Positions 21,173 through 31,630 of a DNA stretch of 64,000 bases are shown piece after piece (positions within the stretch are counted from its first letter, which is position 1; each line of letters opens with the position of its first letter). Below the pieces are notes generated by a model, which was not told the origin of the DNA, searched no databases, and worked only from the letters and a program-made list of their open reading frames with translations. The translations under genes were made by a program, and so were the position numbers. This DNA comes from Pseudofabraea citricarpa (Eukaryota; Ascomycota; Leotiomycetes; Helotiales; Dermateaceae): the NCBI GenBank assembly GCA_029641185.1, contig JAPWGK010000005.1, forward strand, positions 682,001 to 746,000, in the 5' to 3' direction.

Positions 21173-23385
21173 TGACTGGCGATAATGACTACAGATGATG
21201 GACGAAGAACATAGTAGATGGCAGTCGTTGACAAGATGATAACTTGCAAAAGCAAGGTTGGTGGTTGCACTGTGTTTTAAGTTTGGTTATCGGCACATGA
21301 CCTTTGTGACCATGTGATAACACGTGATTACTACTTTTGAGCACACTTGGAGGTATTGAGCCCTACTTACCCTATTCCAAACTCTAGAAGAAGGTATTTG
21401 ATCAAAATATAAATGGTCATAGGTCGATCTAAGAGAAATAAGTAATACATATATACTCTTATAATATTATTAAATTTAAATAAACATCAATTTACTGATG
21501 AATTAGTTTCAGAATTCCAAATGATAGATTGCCTTATTTGCATATTTCATTCCTATTATATTAACTAAACGAATTCTTTTTAATATGTGGAATGAGGGTT
21601 TGAACCTTTTATTTCGAGTGTAGCAGGAATTAAGTAAGTTGCCACAAGTACAGAGAGTAAGAGGGCTTAATTCAACGTCATTACTTACCTGTGTTCGGAC
21701 ATAGCATGTCTCTAACTCTAGTAGACTGGGCGACAGCTCTATAATTGCCCATATCGTTTAAACAACGGAGATAGAGACGCAGGAGCGCAACTCCAGAGGA
21801 GTATAAACTTGAATACAGGTAATAGCTCTAGTGTACTTTTACGGTCACAATTATAAGAAGAATACGGAGCAGATTAGTTTAAGCCTTAGAAAGTGAAGGG
21901 CGTATTCAAGGTTGGGTTTACAACAATAGCATTATTCTCAGATCTATAGATAGATAGAAGGTAATAGTTAGACTAGCTCTACCAAGTGTATTAGTACGTA
22001 AGCCATTAAGCCGCAGGGCCACCAATCTTTCTACAGCTTGCACAAGAGATATAAAAATCAAAACTCACCTAGGGGGTTGCAAGAATTCTGGAATTCCAAA
22101 AATTGAAGGCGGCTTTTCAGGTAAACAGATCTATCAACGAATATGAGGCAACCAACAAATCAACAATGCTAGCATGATATGTAGTAGTTAAAGCAGGAGA
22201 TGAAGCAATTCCTGGAAGAAATGCAGGATTAGTTTGCCGCCGTGTTAGTTGTCCTCTCAAAATGCAAATGTAATGAGTTTAATTAGAATCAAGGAATATA
22301 ACATAGTAACCCGTCTTGCCAATTATCTACTCACCATCGATACCCAGATTCTATCACTATTGATGAATCTAACCACGAACTCAGCGATCGTGCCGTTTCC
22401 TAAATGACCTAGGTAACTCAACAACCTCTCTTGTGTACTATATTATAAGGCAAAAATCTATTTCCATGTCTGATTTAGTTTAATTAGGGGCAAATAAGAG
22501 AATGCGCGGTATATAAACGTGGACAGAACGCTCAAGATGATACAAGAGCCACTTTCGTCGGACTACTTGCTACCTGTTCACACAGCTCTTGATTCTTCTT
22601 AATCTTTCTCTTCCTCACTCACTCGACAAGTCTCAGATGTCTCTGCAAATGTCACAACACGTCCTTTACCTATAAAATGTCCAGTTGGTCGCGGTATAGT
22701 TTTGTAATCAAAACCTGCGACCCTTCTTTTCGCTTGGCTTACTAATACGATAACCTAGTTATAGGGTAATTAGAGGAATATGGAAGATATTAAAAGCGGC
22801 CAAAAAGGCAACATACAAGCTAAGACGTAGGTTCCTTGAATTTATACCGGTACTATTTACCAATTGCTAACCTATCACTGCAGCTCCCAATCCTCTTGAT
22901 TGATTTTTATTACACACACAGTCTCCTATATCCAATGTACTAAACGCATTATAGCGTAACTTCTGTTCGGTCAGTATCGGATTGCTGAACAACTAACAGG
23001 GCCTCAGGCGCCACAAAATTTACGAAGTCCCGCATGCGACAATGAATAACTTCATGAACCTCTTAACCCACAAGCAACAGTTCAGACACCATCCAAGGTC
23101 AGGGTATCGCTATGTCTTGAGGTTACAGAATGGTGCAAAGATCATAGTATGTGACAAGACCTTCAATTTAGATTAGATGACGAAGGGGTTGGTGTCAGGT
23201 GTAGGATCACGAGGGGGCGCGACCGGAATAGCGTCGGCCGATGACTAACTAGCGTTATCTCTAGTTATCAGAGCCTGGGACCTGGGATTTGGAACAAACT
23301 CGTAGCATCATCGTCGAGGCTCGATCAAGTAAGCCAGCTTTGAGGTTCTAGCCCAGTCGCATCGTCAAGCTGATTCCACGACACC
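21173..23385. other. 2.2 kb without a recognisable gene
   Basis: AT-rich around 21400-21600 and 22740-22960, mixed elsewhere, with no open frame worth reporting on either strand and no long direct or inverted repeat noticed. It may be a mutated transposon relic. The last 200 bp before 23386 (C/T- and CGAGG-containing) is probably the RIC8 promoter and 5' UTR. Confidence 0.4.
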
Positions 23386-25290
23386 ATGGCAGCTCCAATG
23401 GTAGCAAGCCCTGCTGCCCCACTGGCCGCTGGTGAGTAACTTCGTACTCCGCTTCAAATTCAAACCGCATGTTTTGGGTAACTTTATCCTCTCCGTCAAC
23501 CCACCGAGGAAGGGATGGTTACTTGCGGAATAGAGGATTAATCCAACAAGATTGACGTTGCATAGAGAAAAGGAAAGATGTTAAAGAGATCCTGAACTTG
23601 CTCGAGGTCGACCTCGAGAAGACGACACGTCTAGGTAAGGAGTCTACTCCTACATCCCCGCAACACCAGTTCAAACCTTTTCATCGCCTATGCGATAATT
23701 GAGCTCCCCCTTTATAAACAGGCTATTTCCTATTACCGCTATAGATTGGCTGATGCATCTTGCAGAATGCACTGAGATCCTCGAACGACTCAGAGTCTAT
23801 ACTACTGACCTAAATGGTTTGGATCTTGTACTCACGAAGCGCGGCATCTCTATCATCTGTCGCTATGGCTTCGATAGTACCTCGCCGACCACAAGCCGCA
23901 TTGCTTTGCGGTGTCTTTGTAATATCTTGTTCTTGGCGGAGCCGACAAGACAGATGTTCGTCGACGAAAATTATCTAAAGGAAGCAACTGAGTGGATGAA
24001 GGTATCCTCACACCCTCCTACCTATTCTTGCAAGTGCTCATCCATCCATAGAATGATTATCTCGAGGACGAATTCCTGTCCGCAAGGCTCCTGCTTCTCA
24101 GTACATATAATACCAATCTGAACTTTGGTCTCCTTTTTGAAAAGTACTGTATCGCGGAGATTATTAACACGGTCCGCTCTTTATCCCGTCGTCCCATTTC
24201 GGCGACATCACTAATATTTATTTCTTAGAACATATCTCACCATGCGAAGCTCATTACTAGCACAGCAGAAGTATCTCTACTACCCGTCACCGCCATCTCT
24301 GCGTGTAGTGAGAGTCTAAAGTTGCTCTATAACCTAACGGCTCACTGTCCACATCAAGCATACCTTTTCTTCGAATCTCTGCTTCCGATCCTCAAGATGC
24401 TTCATAATGTCCCCATCCCTTCACCGCCCCTACAGCCTCCTGTGTCATGGCTTATTAATTCCCTTGTCCACCTTGATCTCGAGGACAAGGAGGCTCGGCA
24501 TTCCACACAGAATCCTTTGTTTCCGCAGTTCGATGGTAACCTTAACGTGGATCGATTAGCATGTATCCTTGATCTTGCTGTCCGAGCTTACGACGATGAA
24601 GAAATGGATAATCAAGGCTCCCCGCTCGTGCAAGTTCTCCTTCGGATTGCGGAGTTTGCCCCGCCTGGCCCAAAGGCATTTTTACGAGCGCGCCTTCTAC
24701 CATCTGACCAAGATCGGGAGAGAGTGTTTGGCAAAGGCGACTCCTTATCGGCAAGACTATTGAGGCTTTCTGCTGCACCAATGGCGCCGCATTTAAGAGA
24801 GCTTGTTCCCGCCCTACTCTTCGAACTATCCGACAAAGATGTGAAACAGTTCGTGCGCAATGTCGGGTACGGATTTGCAGCTGGGTTTCTGGTTTCAAAA
24901 GGCATGCAGCTGCCACCAAATACATTAGAATCTTGGAGCACTGGAGATATAAATGATAATAACACAGACCACAGCCGGGATATGAGCCATACAGAAGAAG
25001 TGGAGGTAGATAACTGGAACAGCACAAGAGCCAGCACAGAGAGCTTTCAAGTAAACCCTATCACGGGCCAGAGACTTGAAATGGAGCCGAAGCTTCATGT
25101 GCCAGAGATGACTGATGAAGAGAAAGAGCGTGAAGCAGAGCGACTCTTTGTTCTATTTGAAAGGTCGGTTCTAGCCTCTTCCCATCTTTTCTTGCTAATG
25201 TTTCCTAGGTTACGAGCAACCGGTGTTATAGATGTTGAGAACCCGGTAACGCAGGCTGTGCGTGAAGGCAGATTTGAGGAAGTCGACTGA
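23386..25290 (+). CDS. ric8: Ric8/synembryn, guanine-nucleotide exchange factor and chaperone for G-alpha
   Basis: Cytosolic protein that helps fold and activates heterotrimeric G-alpha subunits. Model: join(23386..23431, 23566..23634, 23766..24001, 24052..24171, 24229..25163, 25209..25290), 496 codons. Exon 2 carries VKEILNLLEVDLEK, and exon 3 reads TEILERLRVYTTD and then LTKRGISIICRYGF. Exon 4 reads DEFLSARLLLLSTYNTNLNFGLLFEKY. Exon 5 carries ESLKLLYNLTAHCP, PPVSWLINSLVHL, and ITGQRLEMEPKLHVPEMTDEEKEREAERLFVLFERLRATGV split by the last 45-nt intron; the last string is the hallmark C-terminal Ric8 block. The armadillo-like helical repeats expected for Ric8 fit the pattern. The 45-nt last intron has no stop and could be missed by ORF callers. 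The donor at 24172 (GTCCGC) is unusual but gives the right frame. Confidence 0.92.
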
Positions 25291-26156
25291 ACCGAATCAA
25301 CGACAGAAATGGGAGATTGAGGACAAAAGATCATAGTCAAATGGCAAAAGTGCAGGACTATCAAATGCACTTTCTTTAAAGACTATTCAGTCCAAATAGT
25401 AAGATATCTACATCCGACAATCAACTTCAGGGACTACTTCCTCCAGAGGCAGAGACACCTTCACATTTCTCAAACTATCATGTGACATTCTACACCGATA
25501 AAGTCGACATGGGGTATGTAGGCAGGCCATGTACCAAGCTGTGCGATTTAACAAAGACTTCCGCCAGCAATTATCCCTCGCGCAAATAGGAAAACATCCG
25601 TGAAACTATCAAAGCAAGGCTAGGTAGTCCCCCTCCAGTGATCTCCACGCAGACTGAGTATTGTCAACGAATTGTGGAACATGGGGTGGACCTGGCTGAG
25701 TGTGCAGAAAAGCAAGTTTTAGGGGTTCATTACGATCACAACTTCAAGCAGAAATAATGTCAAGAGTTTAGTAATATCTCCAAGAACAAAAAGAAAAAAG
25801 AAAAAAGGAAGAAGAAAAACACGTGGTCAAGGTAAATTTAGGCACATGCTGCAACCGAGGATTCAATTGAGCACAAGGAACGAACGAATAAGGTAAAGAC
25901 AGACAAAATACAAGCCCCACCCTCCAAAACGAATCTACAAGACCAGCTACACCATTCGGTATTGCACGCCACTGCCATACCGTCCTAGAAAGCACAAGAG
26001 CAAAGCTAAACGAGGGACAATAGGAAAGAAAGCGAGAAAAGAGAATATGCTTTGTCGACTGTTTAACCAAGTTTTTGATTCCCAATGAGATCACAAAGGC
26101 TAACAAGGTAGTTAGTAAAAGGAAAATAAATGGAGGTAAGCGGACTTGCTTACTCC
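25291..26156. other. Intergenic 3' flank of RIC8
   Basis: No supported gene. A minus-strand frame at 25768-26106 is Phe/Ser-rich and derives from an A-rich tract (aagaaaaaagaaaaaaggaa) on the plus strand, so it is likely spurious. Confidence 0.4.
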
Positions 26157-26363
26157 TTAGAGCACTTCGGTATTGAGAAGGTTCCGAAGAGTTATAAGTG
26201 TGCGCTGGATTTTATCAACGTCGTTGGCCGAGAGATTATTGGCTTGTTGATTTGCCATGGCGTTTGTCAGCACATTGATTTTTTCTTGTGTTGTCGCGTA
26301 CTGCTTGTTATTCTCTCGGAGAATGCGATCGGCGGGTTCCTCGACAGTCCCATTAGAAGGCAT
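26157..26363 (-). CDS. Small hypothetical helical protein
   Basis: A 67-residue frame starting MPSNGTVEEPADRIL at 26363. It is Asn/Gln-rich, with heptad-like spacing of hydrophobics (INVLTNAM, IQRTLITLRNLL), suggesting a short coiled coil. An in-frame upstream Met at 26450 would add an unlikely leader. No family recognised and no neighbour partner. It could be a real small protein or chance. Confidence 0.35.
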   Translation of the reverse strand: MPSNGTVEEPADRILRENNKQYATTQEKINVLTNAMANQQANNLSANDVDKIQRTLITLRNLLNTEVL

Positions 26364-28529
26364 GGTGAGAGACGTGTAGTGTAGACAGATGGAGGAGCAG
26401 TATATAGGAGTCGGATGACAATAATTTGATATATAGAACCGATGAGTCAATCACGCAGATGAAAGAGTAGAATGCTGAAAGAGACGAGTTGGAGACGAAT
26501 GTTAGACCCATTGACAGAGGTACGTAGGCTTATTTATATAGATTACCTTTGCTCACTTTTCCAAGGGTATGTCTGCTTGCAGTAATGTCCTCCCTCCTTG
26601 CTGCGCTATCTTTTACTGGCCCGCATCCATTTTCCATGCTGATGCCTGGAGAAGAACGTATTGGGACTGTCGCGTGCCGACTGTTCCCCCCATGCATATA
26701 GAGATCCACCACAGCGGCAAAGTCCTGAGAGACCTTCGATCCTGCGCTTTCATGCCGGAAGATGACCATCCGTAGCCACCGCTACTCCGCTGATCTCGGT
26801 ATCCTTTCTTGACCGTCAACGAGGCTGTGAAAAGCTAAACAGGGAGGTAGCGAAGCTCAATGGGGGAAAGAGTCATACGATCTCAATCACTACTATATCC
26901 CCCCATCTGAATAGCTTCAAGCAGACTTGCACATTCCTGGGCTTCTAGTCGTCTAGCGCCTCAGCTGCAAAATGTGCTGTTGTAATAGGTAGATTCTCAG
27001 CAAGTCCACGCAGGGCTTTCAAAGCGCCTCACATCATCAATTAGCCCGATCCATGCAATCAAGACAAACACGAAACGTGCTGCAGCAAAGACCTCACCAA
27101 AAAGCTCTTGATGCGTCATCCAACAGCAGCGCAGCTAGGCAGATACCAGGCCGCGTCGTTTCGAGGTAATTCTATAACGGGCAGTTATGCTCCAACGCAA
27201 GCGGCCAAGTCCTACGGCATCTTGGTCTCCGAGTGAATTCTAGCATAAGGATCAGTAATAGTACGATGGCAAGGTATATTGAGAGCGGTTAGAGCTAGCT
27301 TGGCTCGTATCTGAGCCTATACGAGGAAGCTCTGAGGTTATTAAGTTCGTAGAGGGTTTATAGCATCGAAGTTTGAGAGGGACGATCGAGGGATGCTGCT
27401 CGACGTATGAATCTCAGCTGGGGTGTGGTCTACCAAGTGAGCCTAGGCTAGGCAGAAAGGGCCGAAAGCAAGGCGCGTGGAGGAGTCGGAAGATTCGGCC
27501 AAGTGTTGTAAAGGGGAAGGGTTGTTGGATTGTTGGATTGTCAAAGGGTTGTTGGACTGTTGGAACGGAAAGAAAGTGGGAAGAGCGAGCGATAGAGAGA
27601 CGCGAGATTTTTATGTCTTGCGAAAGTGACGCTAGGCTCGTGCATGCGCCTTGTAATTTCGATTTGAAAGATGACAAGAGGTTAATTTAGTAGTAATAAA
27701 CATTCGTCTTTTCTTTATAATAAAAAATATTTTATGAGTATTGCAATACATCTGTCACGTGCCTCACGCGTTCCCCCCTAAAACGCGTTGGAACAATGAT
27801 GATCCGGTTGTCACATCATGTGACTCGGGTGACCTCGATACCAAGGTAGCGAACGTAGTTATATCCTTAAAAGAATATAACTTCACCAACCCAACCTAGT
27901 ATACTACGTATCTATTAAACCGAAAGAACCAATGTAAATACGTGTTAATCTATACGAGCAATAGGAAAGTGAAAGTTTAATGTTGTTATATGTATCACGT
28001 GTTGTTGCACGTTGACCGGAACATAGTTATTCCGATGTAGGTGGCGAATGTGTAGCCATTCCTCCGTATCCTTCCAATTGAACCATTAATCTTACAATAA
28101 CCATTACGAGCCACACTAGTGAATACCACTGGATTTGACTTTATGGTAAAGAGAGAGAATACCGATACTTAATTATATTTAAATCTATTATACGTTTAAA
28201 ATCTTATGTTTGAGAAGGTCTTTATAACAATTAATAATAATACCTCTTTGATTACACTAGTAATCGTTAAGTTAATTGTGTCTAACATACTAGGCTCCAG
28301 GTGGACAGAAAACAAGGCTAGTTCTGTTATATAGCTCACTATACTAAAAAGTATAGTCTAGTATCAGGTTGCTTACTTTTCTCTAGTAATATATATCTGT
28401 ATTCTTTTTCATATTATTTATATAGATTACAACTTGTAAATACGTCCTATATCTGTAGAATAGGTAGAAAAATAATTGATTTTGTGTTAGAAGTCGGTGG
28501 TGTAGTGAGCACAGGCCTGTGCTAAAACC
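26364..28529. other. Gene-free region with AT-rich islands and CACGTG/ACGCGT motifs
   Basis: No supported gene; short frames at 26530-26819 and 27373-27690 lack motifs. It contains a small GTTGTTGGATT-type tandem repeat at 27519-27562. An AT-rich island at about 27700-28480 begins with TGTCACGTG, an ACGCGT...ACGCGT pair around 27768-27788, TCACATCATGTGA near 27811 and another ATCACGTG near 27995. It looks like a decayed repeat. Confidence 0.4.
27519..27562 (+). repeat. Short imperfect GTTGTTGGA(T/C)TGTTGG tandem repeat
   Basis: GGGTTGTTGGATTGTTGG is followed by ATTGTCAAA and then GGGTTGTTGGACTGTTGG. The two 18-nt copies differ at one position (T/C), with internal TTGTTGGA subrepeats. Confidence 0.6.
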
Positions 28530-28574
28530 CGCCTCGTTTTCTGTCTACGTAGAGCTAAGTAACCGCAGTCAAGA

Positions 28575-29318
28575 ATCTATAGCAGCTCTCTTGTCTTTTT
28601 CCGGCATCCACTCACCAGTTAAGCTGTTGAGATAATCCATCCCCATCGATGTATTCCACCTATCGATTGTTCTCCTCTTGAAGGCTTGTGCCAACTGAGC
28701 GACTTGCGTGCAATAGCTATCATTTAGGCTAAATGTCTGATCGCCGGGTGCTCATGAAATAATTGTAGGGGAAGGAAATGATTTTGACCGAGATTGAGGA
28801 GGGTTCATGCCCTCAAAAGCTTCTTGTAAGGTCACAAGTGCTCGAGGTATGCTTATAGCGCAAAGGTATATCATCTCTGAATCTTTTATTGTTGGCGGTA
28901 AAAACTGTAGTTGGTTGACGTATAGATATCAGAGACGTGTGCCTAGTGTATGCGAGGTTGAGCTTCCTTGATCTGTGAGTTCTTCAAAAGTGCATATACA
29001 ACCGACCTCACCTCGAGGGCCCAATACAACCACGAAGTTGTCACCAGAATCAAATGTTTCGAGATGCCGTCTATACTGCAAATATTCCAATTTGAAGTAT
29101 TCTTGTTCGTTGTGACTCTGTGTAAGTATCTTGCCATTAAGCAATGCAACTAGAAAGCTGTTTGTTAAGCCCGCGTGCTCAATGCGGGCCGAGGTGGGAG
29201 TTCTATCCCCACGACGCAACAGAATTTGAACCGGTTGTAGTTTTAGATGACTAGGATAGAGCTTTTGGAGCTCTTTTTCTGAGTATAGTTCTCGAGGATG
29301 AATTGAAGACATATTCAT
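28575..29318 (-). pseudogene. Histidine acid phosphatase family pseudogene
   Basis: The frame begins MNMSSIHPRELYSEKELQKL (29318) and reads HLKLQPVQILLRRGDRTPTS, the histidine-phosphatase entry motif. The catalytic RHG is changed to RRG. It continues LEYLQYRRHLETFDSGD, GPRGEV and ELTDQG, and then meets a TGA at 28929-28931. Beyond that stop the same frame still reads as the family: YLYVNQLQFLP, IPRALVTLQEAFEGMNPP, a second stop, then QLAQAFKRRTIDRWN, DYLNSLTGEWMPEKDKR and a third stop. The rest of the gene, including the HD motif, is absent or merges into the AT-rich island. The lost catalytic His and at least three stops show it is dead. At least one stop could derive from CGA to TGA, as RIP mutation would produce. 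Confidence 0.8.
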
Positions 29319-30012
29319 TAGAATTCGGGTGGTCTAGCAAAACAGAGGAAAGGAAGAGGTAAGCGAGGGGAAGGAATGGGGGAGGAATGTGGACATCCTG
29401 ATTGTGTGATTGTTTTGTCTTAGTGTTGGAATTTAAATTCCACAATTGGATTGTCTGTAATTCTGATATCGACAAATGCCGTTTCAACGATTATGTTTGG
29501 GAAGAAGTTTGACAATTAAACATCAACGCAGATGGGCTCAATCGCTTTATTTTTATCCCCAAATTGATGAATCTTAATTAAGGCGTATTTTGGTTAAGAT
29601 ATTTTTACATCATGTTGCATGGAACAGGAACAGAAAAGAAATACATATTTTCTGATTCTATCATGACTTTTATTATATCGAGAATCAGATACATGGCGCC
29701 CTGTGATGGTTGTACCCCACCAGAAACAAAACTCAAGACCAGTGAGAAATCCAGGAATGTGGAATATTCGACCCCATGAGTAGAAAGAGAGACATTAACA
29801 TGCATTTGTATTTAAGGCTTTTGAGTTTTGATTCCAAGTCAGTTTCCGGACGAGCGAAAGGCTGAGTGCAAAGAGGAGTGCATCCATTTACTACCGATGG
29901 ATTGGTATTCAATGGAGTGCTAAATCAGAACTGTACTCAAGGAAGTGAAGAAGGCTCTTTTTGTGGTATGTATGTCTACAATGATAAATCGATGAAATGC
30001 AGCAAAAAAAGC
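29319..30012. other. Intergenic, nothing recognised
   Basis: Upstream flank of the acid phosphatase pseudogene and 3' flank of the gasdermin-like gene. Minus-strand frames at 29251-29487 and 29605-29805 have no support. Confidence 0.4.
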
Positions 30013-30873
30013 CTAGGGCTTCACAATGACAATGTCGTTCTCTCCATCCTCATGGGATTCTGGTACAATGTTGCTGCCATGCAACTCCTCGCTGGTAGCA
30101 TCCAGATCTTCCACGCTCCAATTTCCCGTAACCAAATCTTCGTTGCTGGCTCCCCCTTCATCAGTGGTAAAGAGCGCCCCCTTGGTAAAATCCACTTGCT
30201 TCTTGAAGATGCCATCCTCGAGCTTGATTTTCACCAAACAATACGCAAACACAAAATCAGAGCTGTTGTCAAACGTCACCTCCCGCTCCTTCGTCTTACT
30301 CGTCTCAATCTGGGGGCCAGCAGATACCGGCACACCCGTCAGCGGCGTCGCATCCAGACCGACCTTCACCATTCCTTGGTATTCCTTGACCCTATTGCTT
30401 GTGACCGAAGCACCACGCGCTATCTTGACACCTGTAACCATGTAGATGGGCTTTTTGGATCTGGTCGCTAAGATGTAGGCCTCTACGCCCTCCTTCTTCA
30501 AACTCTCCTCAATGTATGCTACACTGGGTTGGAAATACTTTGTCTCCAACTGATGGAATCTGTAGACGTCCATTCTTCCCTGCTTCGAGCCCACGCTACC
30601 ATCGACGCCAATGCCCAGGACCATTTGTAGGAAGCTAGTCCACACCGTAAACTTGTTGTCTCTTGTGGACGTGATGGTATCCTCCCAGTTGTGTTTGAAA
30701 GATTGTTGTAGCTCGTTTGTAGGAATGGCAACTCGTTGGTCGTCTCCGCGGTTGAGAGATTTTTCGGGACTCTTTGGACTGACGATGATGCTGCCCAAGG
30801 CAATGAGGCCGTCGGGTGGAAAATCTTGGTTTGGGGAGAGAAAGTATGTAAGTTTCGACGGTATCGCGGCCAT
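30013..30873 (-). CDS. Gasdermin-like (HET-Q1/RCD-1-type) cell-death protein, candidate
   Basis: Single-exon, 286-residue soluble protein without signal peptide or membrane helix. In outline it fits fungal gasdermin-like proteins, which form membrane pores after proteolytic removal of a short C-terminal piece. Features: N-terminal GLIALGSIIVSPKSPEKSLN, which resembles the start of family members; central alternating strands with VEAYILATRSKKPIYMVTGVKIARGASV; a later SDFVFAYCLVKIKLE strand; then an acidic tail of about 45 residues rich in Glu/Asp (NEDLVTGNWSVEDLDATSEE) that would serve as the cleavable inhibitory segment. Length is close to Podospora HET-Q1. The strongest support is context: the next gene upstream on the same strand encodes a subtilisin-type protease, as in HET-Q1/HET-Q2. 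The family call is recognition from memory plus context, not a search; the alternative is a fungal protein of unknown fold. Confidence 0.65.
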   Translation of the reverse strand: MAAIPSKLTYFLSPNQDFPPDGLIALGSIIVSPKSPEKSLNRGDDQRVAIPTNELQQSFKHNWEDTITSTRDNKFTVWTSFLQMVLGIGVDGSVGSKQGRMDVYRFHQLETKYFQPSVAYIEESLKKEGVEAYILATRSKKPIYMVTGVKIARGASVTSNRVKEYQGMVKVGLDATPLTGVPVSAGPQIETSKTKEREVTFDNSSDFVFAYCLVKIKLEDGIFKKQVDFTKGALFTTDEGGASNEDLVTGNWSVEDLDATSEELHGSNIVPESHEDGENDIVIVKP

Positions 30874-31630
30874 GATTCGACTGATAAACGTGAGGTAATG
30901 GCTGGTTTTGGGTCTTGCAAGTATTTGTAAAAGGAAACCGGGAAGAATTTCGTCAAGGTTTCAGCTCCTCTGAGGTCCTGGATGGTCGATTACTTTTCGC
31001 AACTGGATGAAGTGACACTGGTAGCTTCAGGAGAAAATTCAGTACATTCAGTTTGATTCTTAGATGTTTCAAGTAGACTGTGACGTCAGCAAATACTGTG
31101 GTGATTCTTTCTTCCGTTCATGACTTACTGGGGGGATCCGTTTGCATATTTACTCAATTTCACTTCGAACCCAAATTAAATGTTACTTCAAATTACGACA
31201 CCAAATTTCTAACACGGCATCATTGGAATACCATTGGTTTTCTCTCTCCTTTCTTTTGCCTTAAACAAACACAGATCAAATTCTTTGAGATAGAAAACCA
31301 CTCATCGTTTCCGTTGTGGAGGGGTAGCCGTAATTTGCGTCCGTCCTGTACGGGATTACGTCTGATCTGCATAATTTGTACATAAAGCAGTAGAAAAAGT
31401 CAGCTTTTACTATAAAACCAAAAAACTTCCGTGTTTATATTAAGCATTTGCTCAATTACCAAAAGGCAACGCACAATAAGAGAATTACACAAGTGTGTAC
31501 TTGCACAATTTTCCAGAACGCATGCTAGCCAAGATATCTAAACAAACCCCAAATATGAATAAAAATATAACTCATTGGCCTAAAACTATAATATCTCTTC
31601 ATATATAGCGATAAATCTCCTTCGAAACAC
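30874..31630. other. Spacer between protease and gasdermin-like genes
   Basis: 757 bp between the stop of the protease gene and the ATG of the gasdermin-like gene, both on the minus strand. A plus-strand frame at 31080-31385 shows no motif. The spacing suggests separate promoters rather than one transcript. Confidence 0.4.

Noticed and set aside
25768..26106. 112-codon minus-strand frame rich in Phe/Ser/Leu
   Set aside because: Derives largely from purine-rich plus-strand DNA; the apparent hydrophobicity is a composition effect.
27519..27562. Possible CRISPR-like or centromeric repeat
   Set aside because: Only two imperfect 18-nt copies with a 9-nt spacer; a small slippage repeat explains it, and CRISPR arrays are not expected in a fungus.
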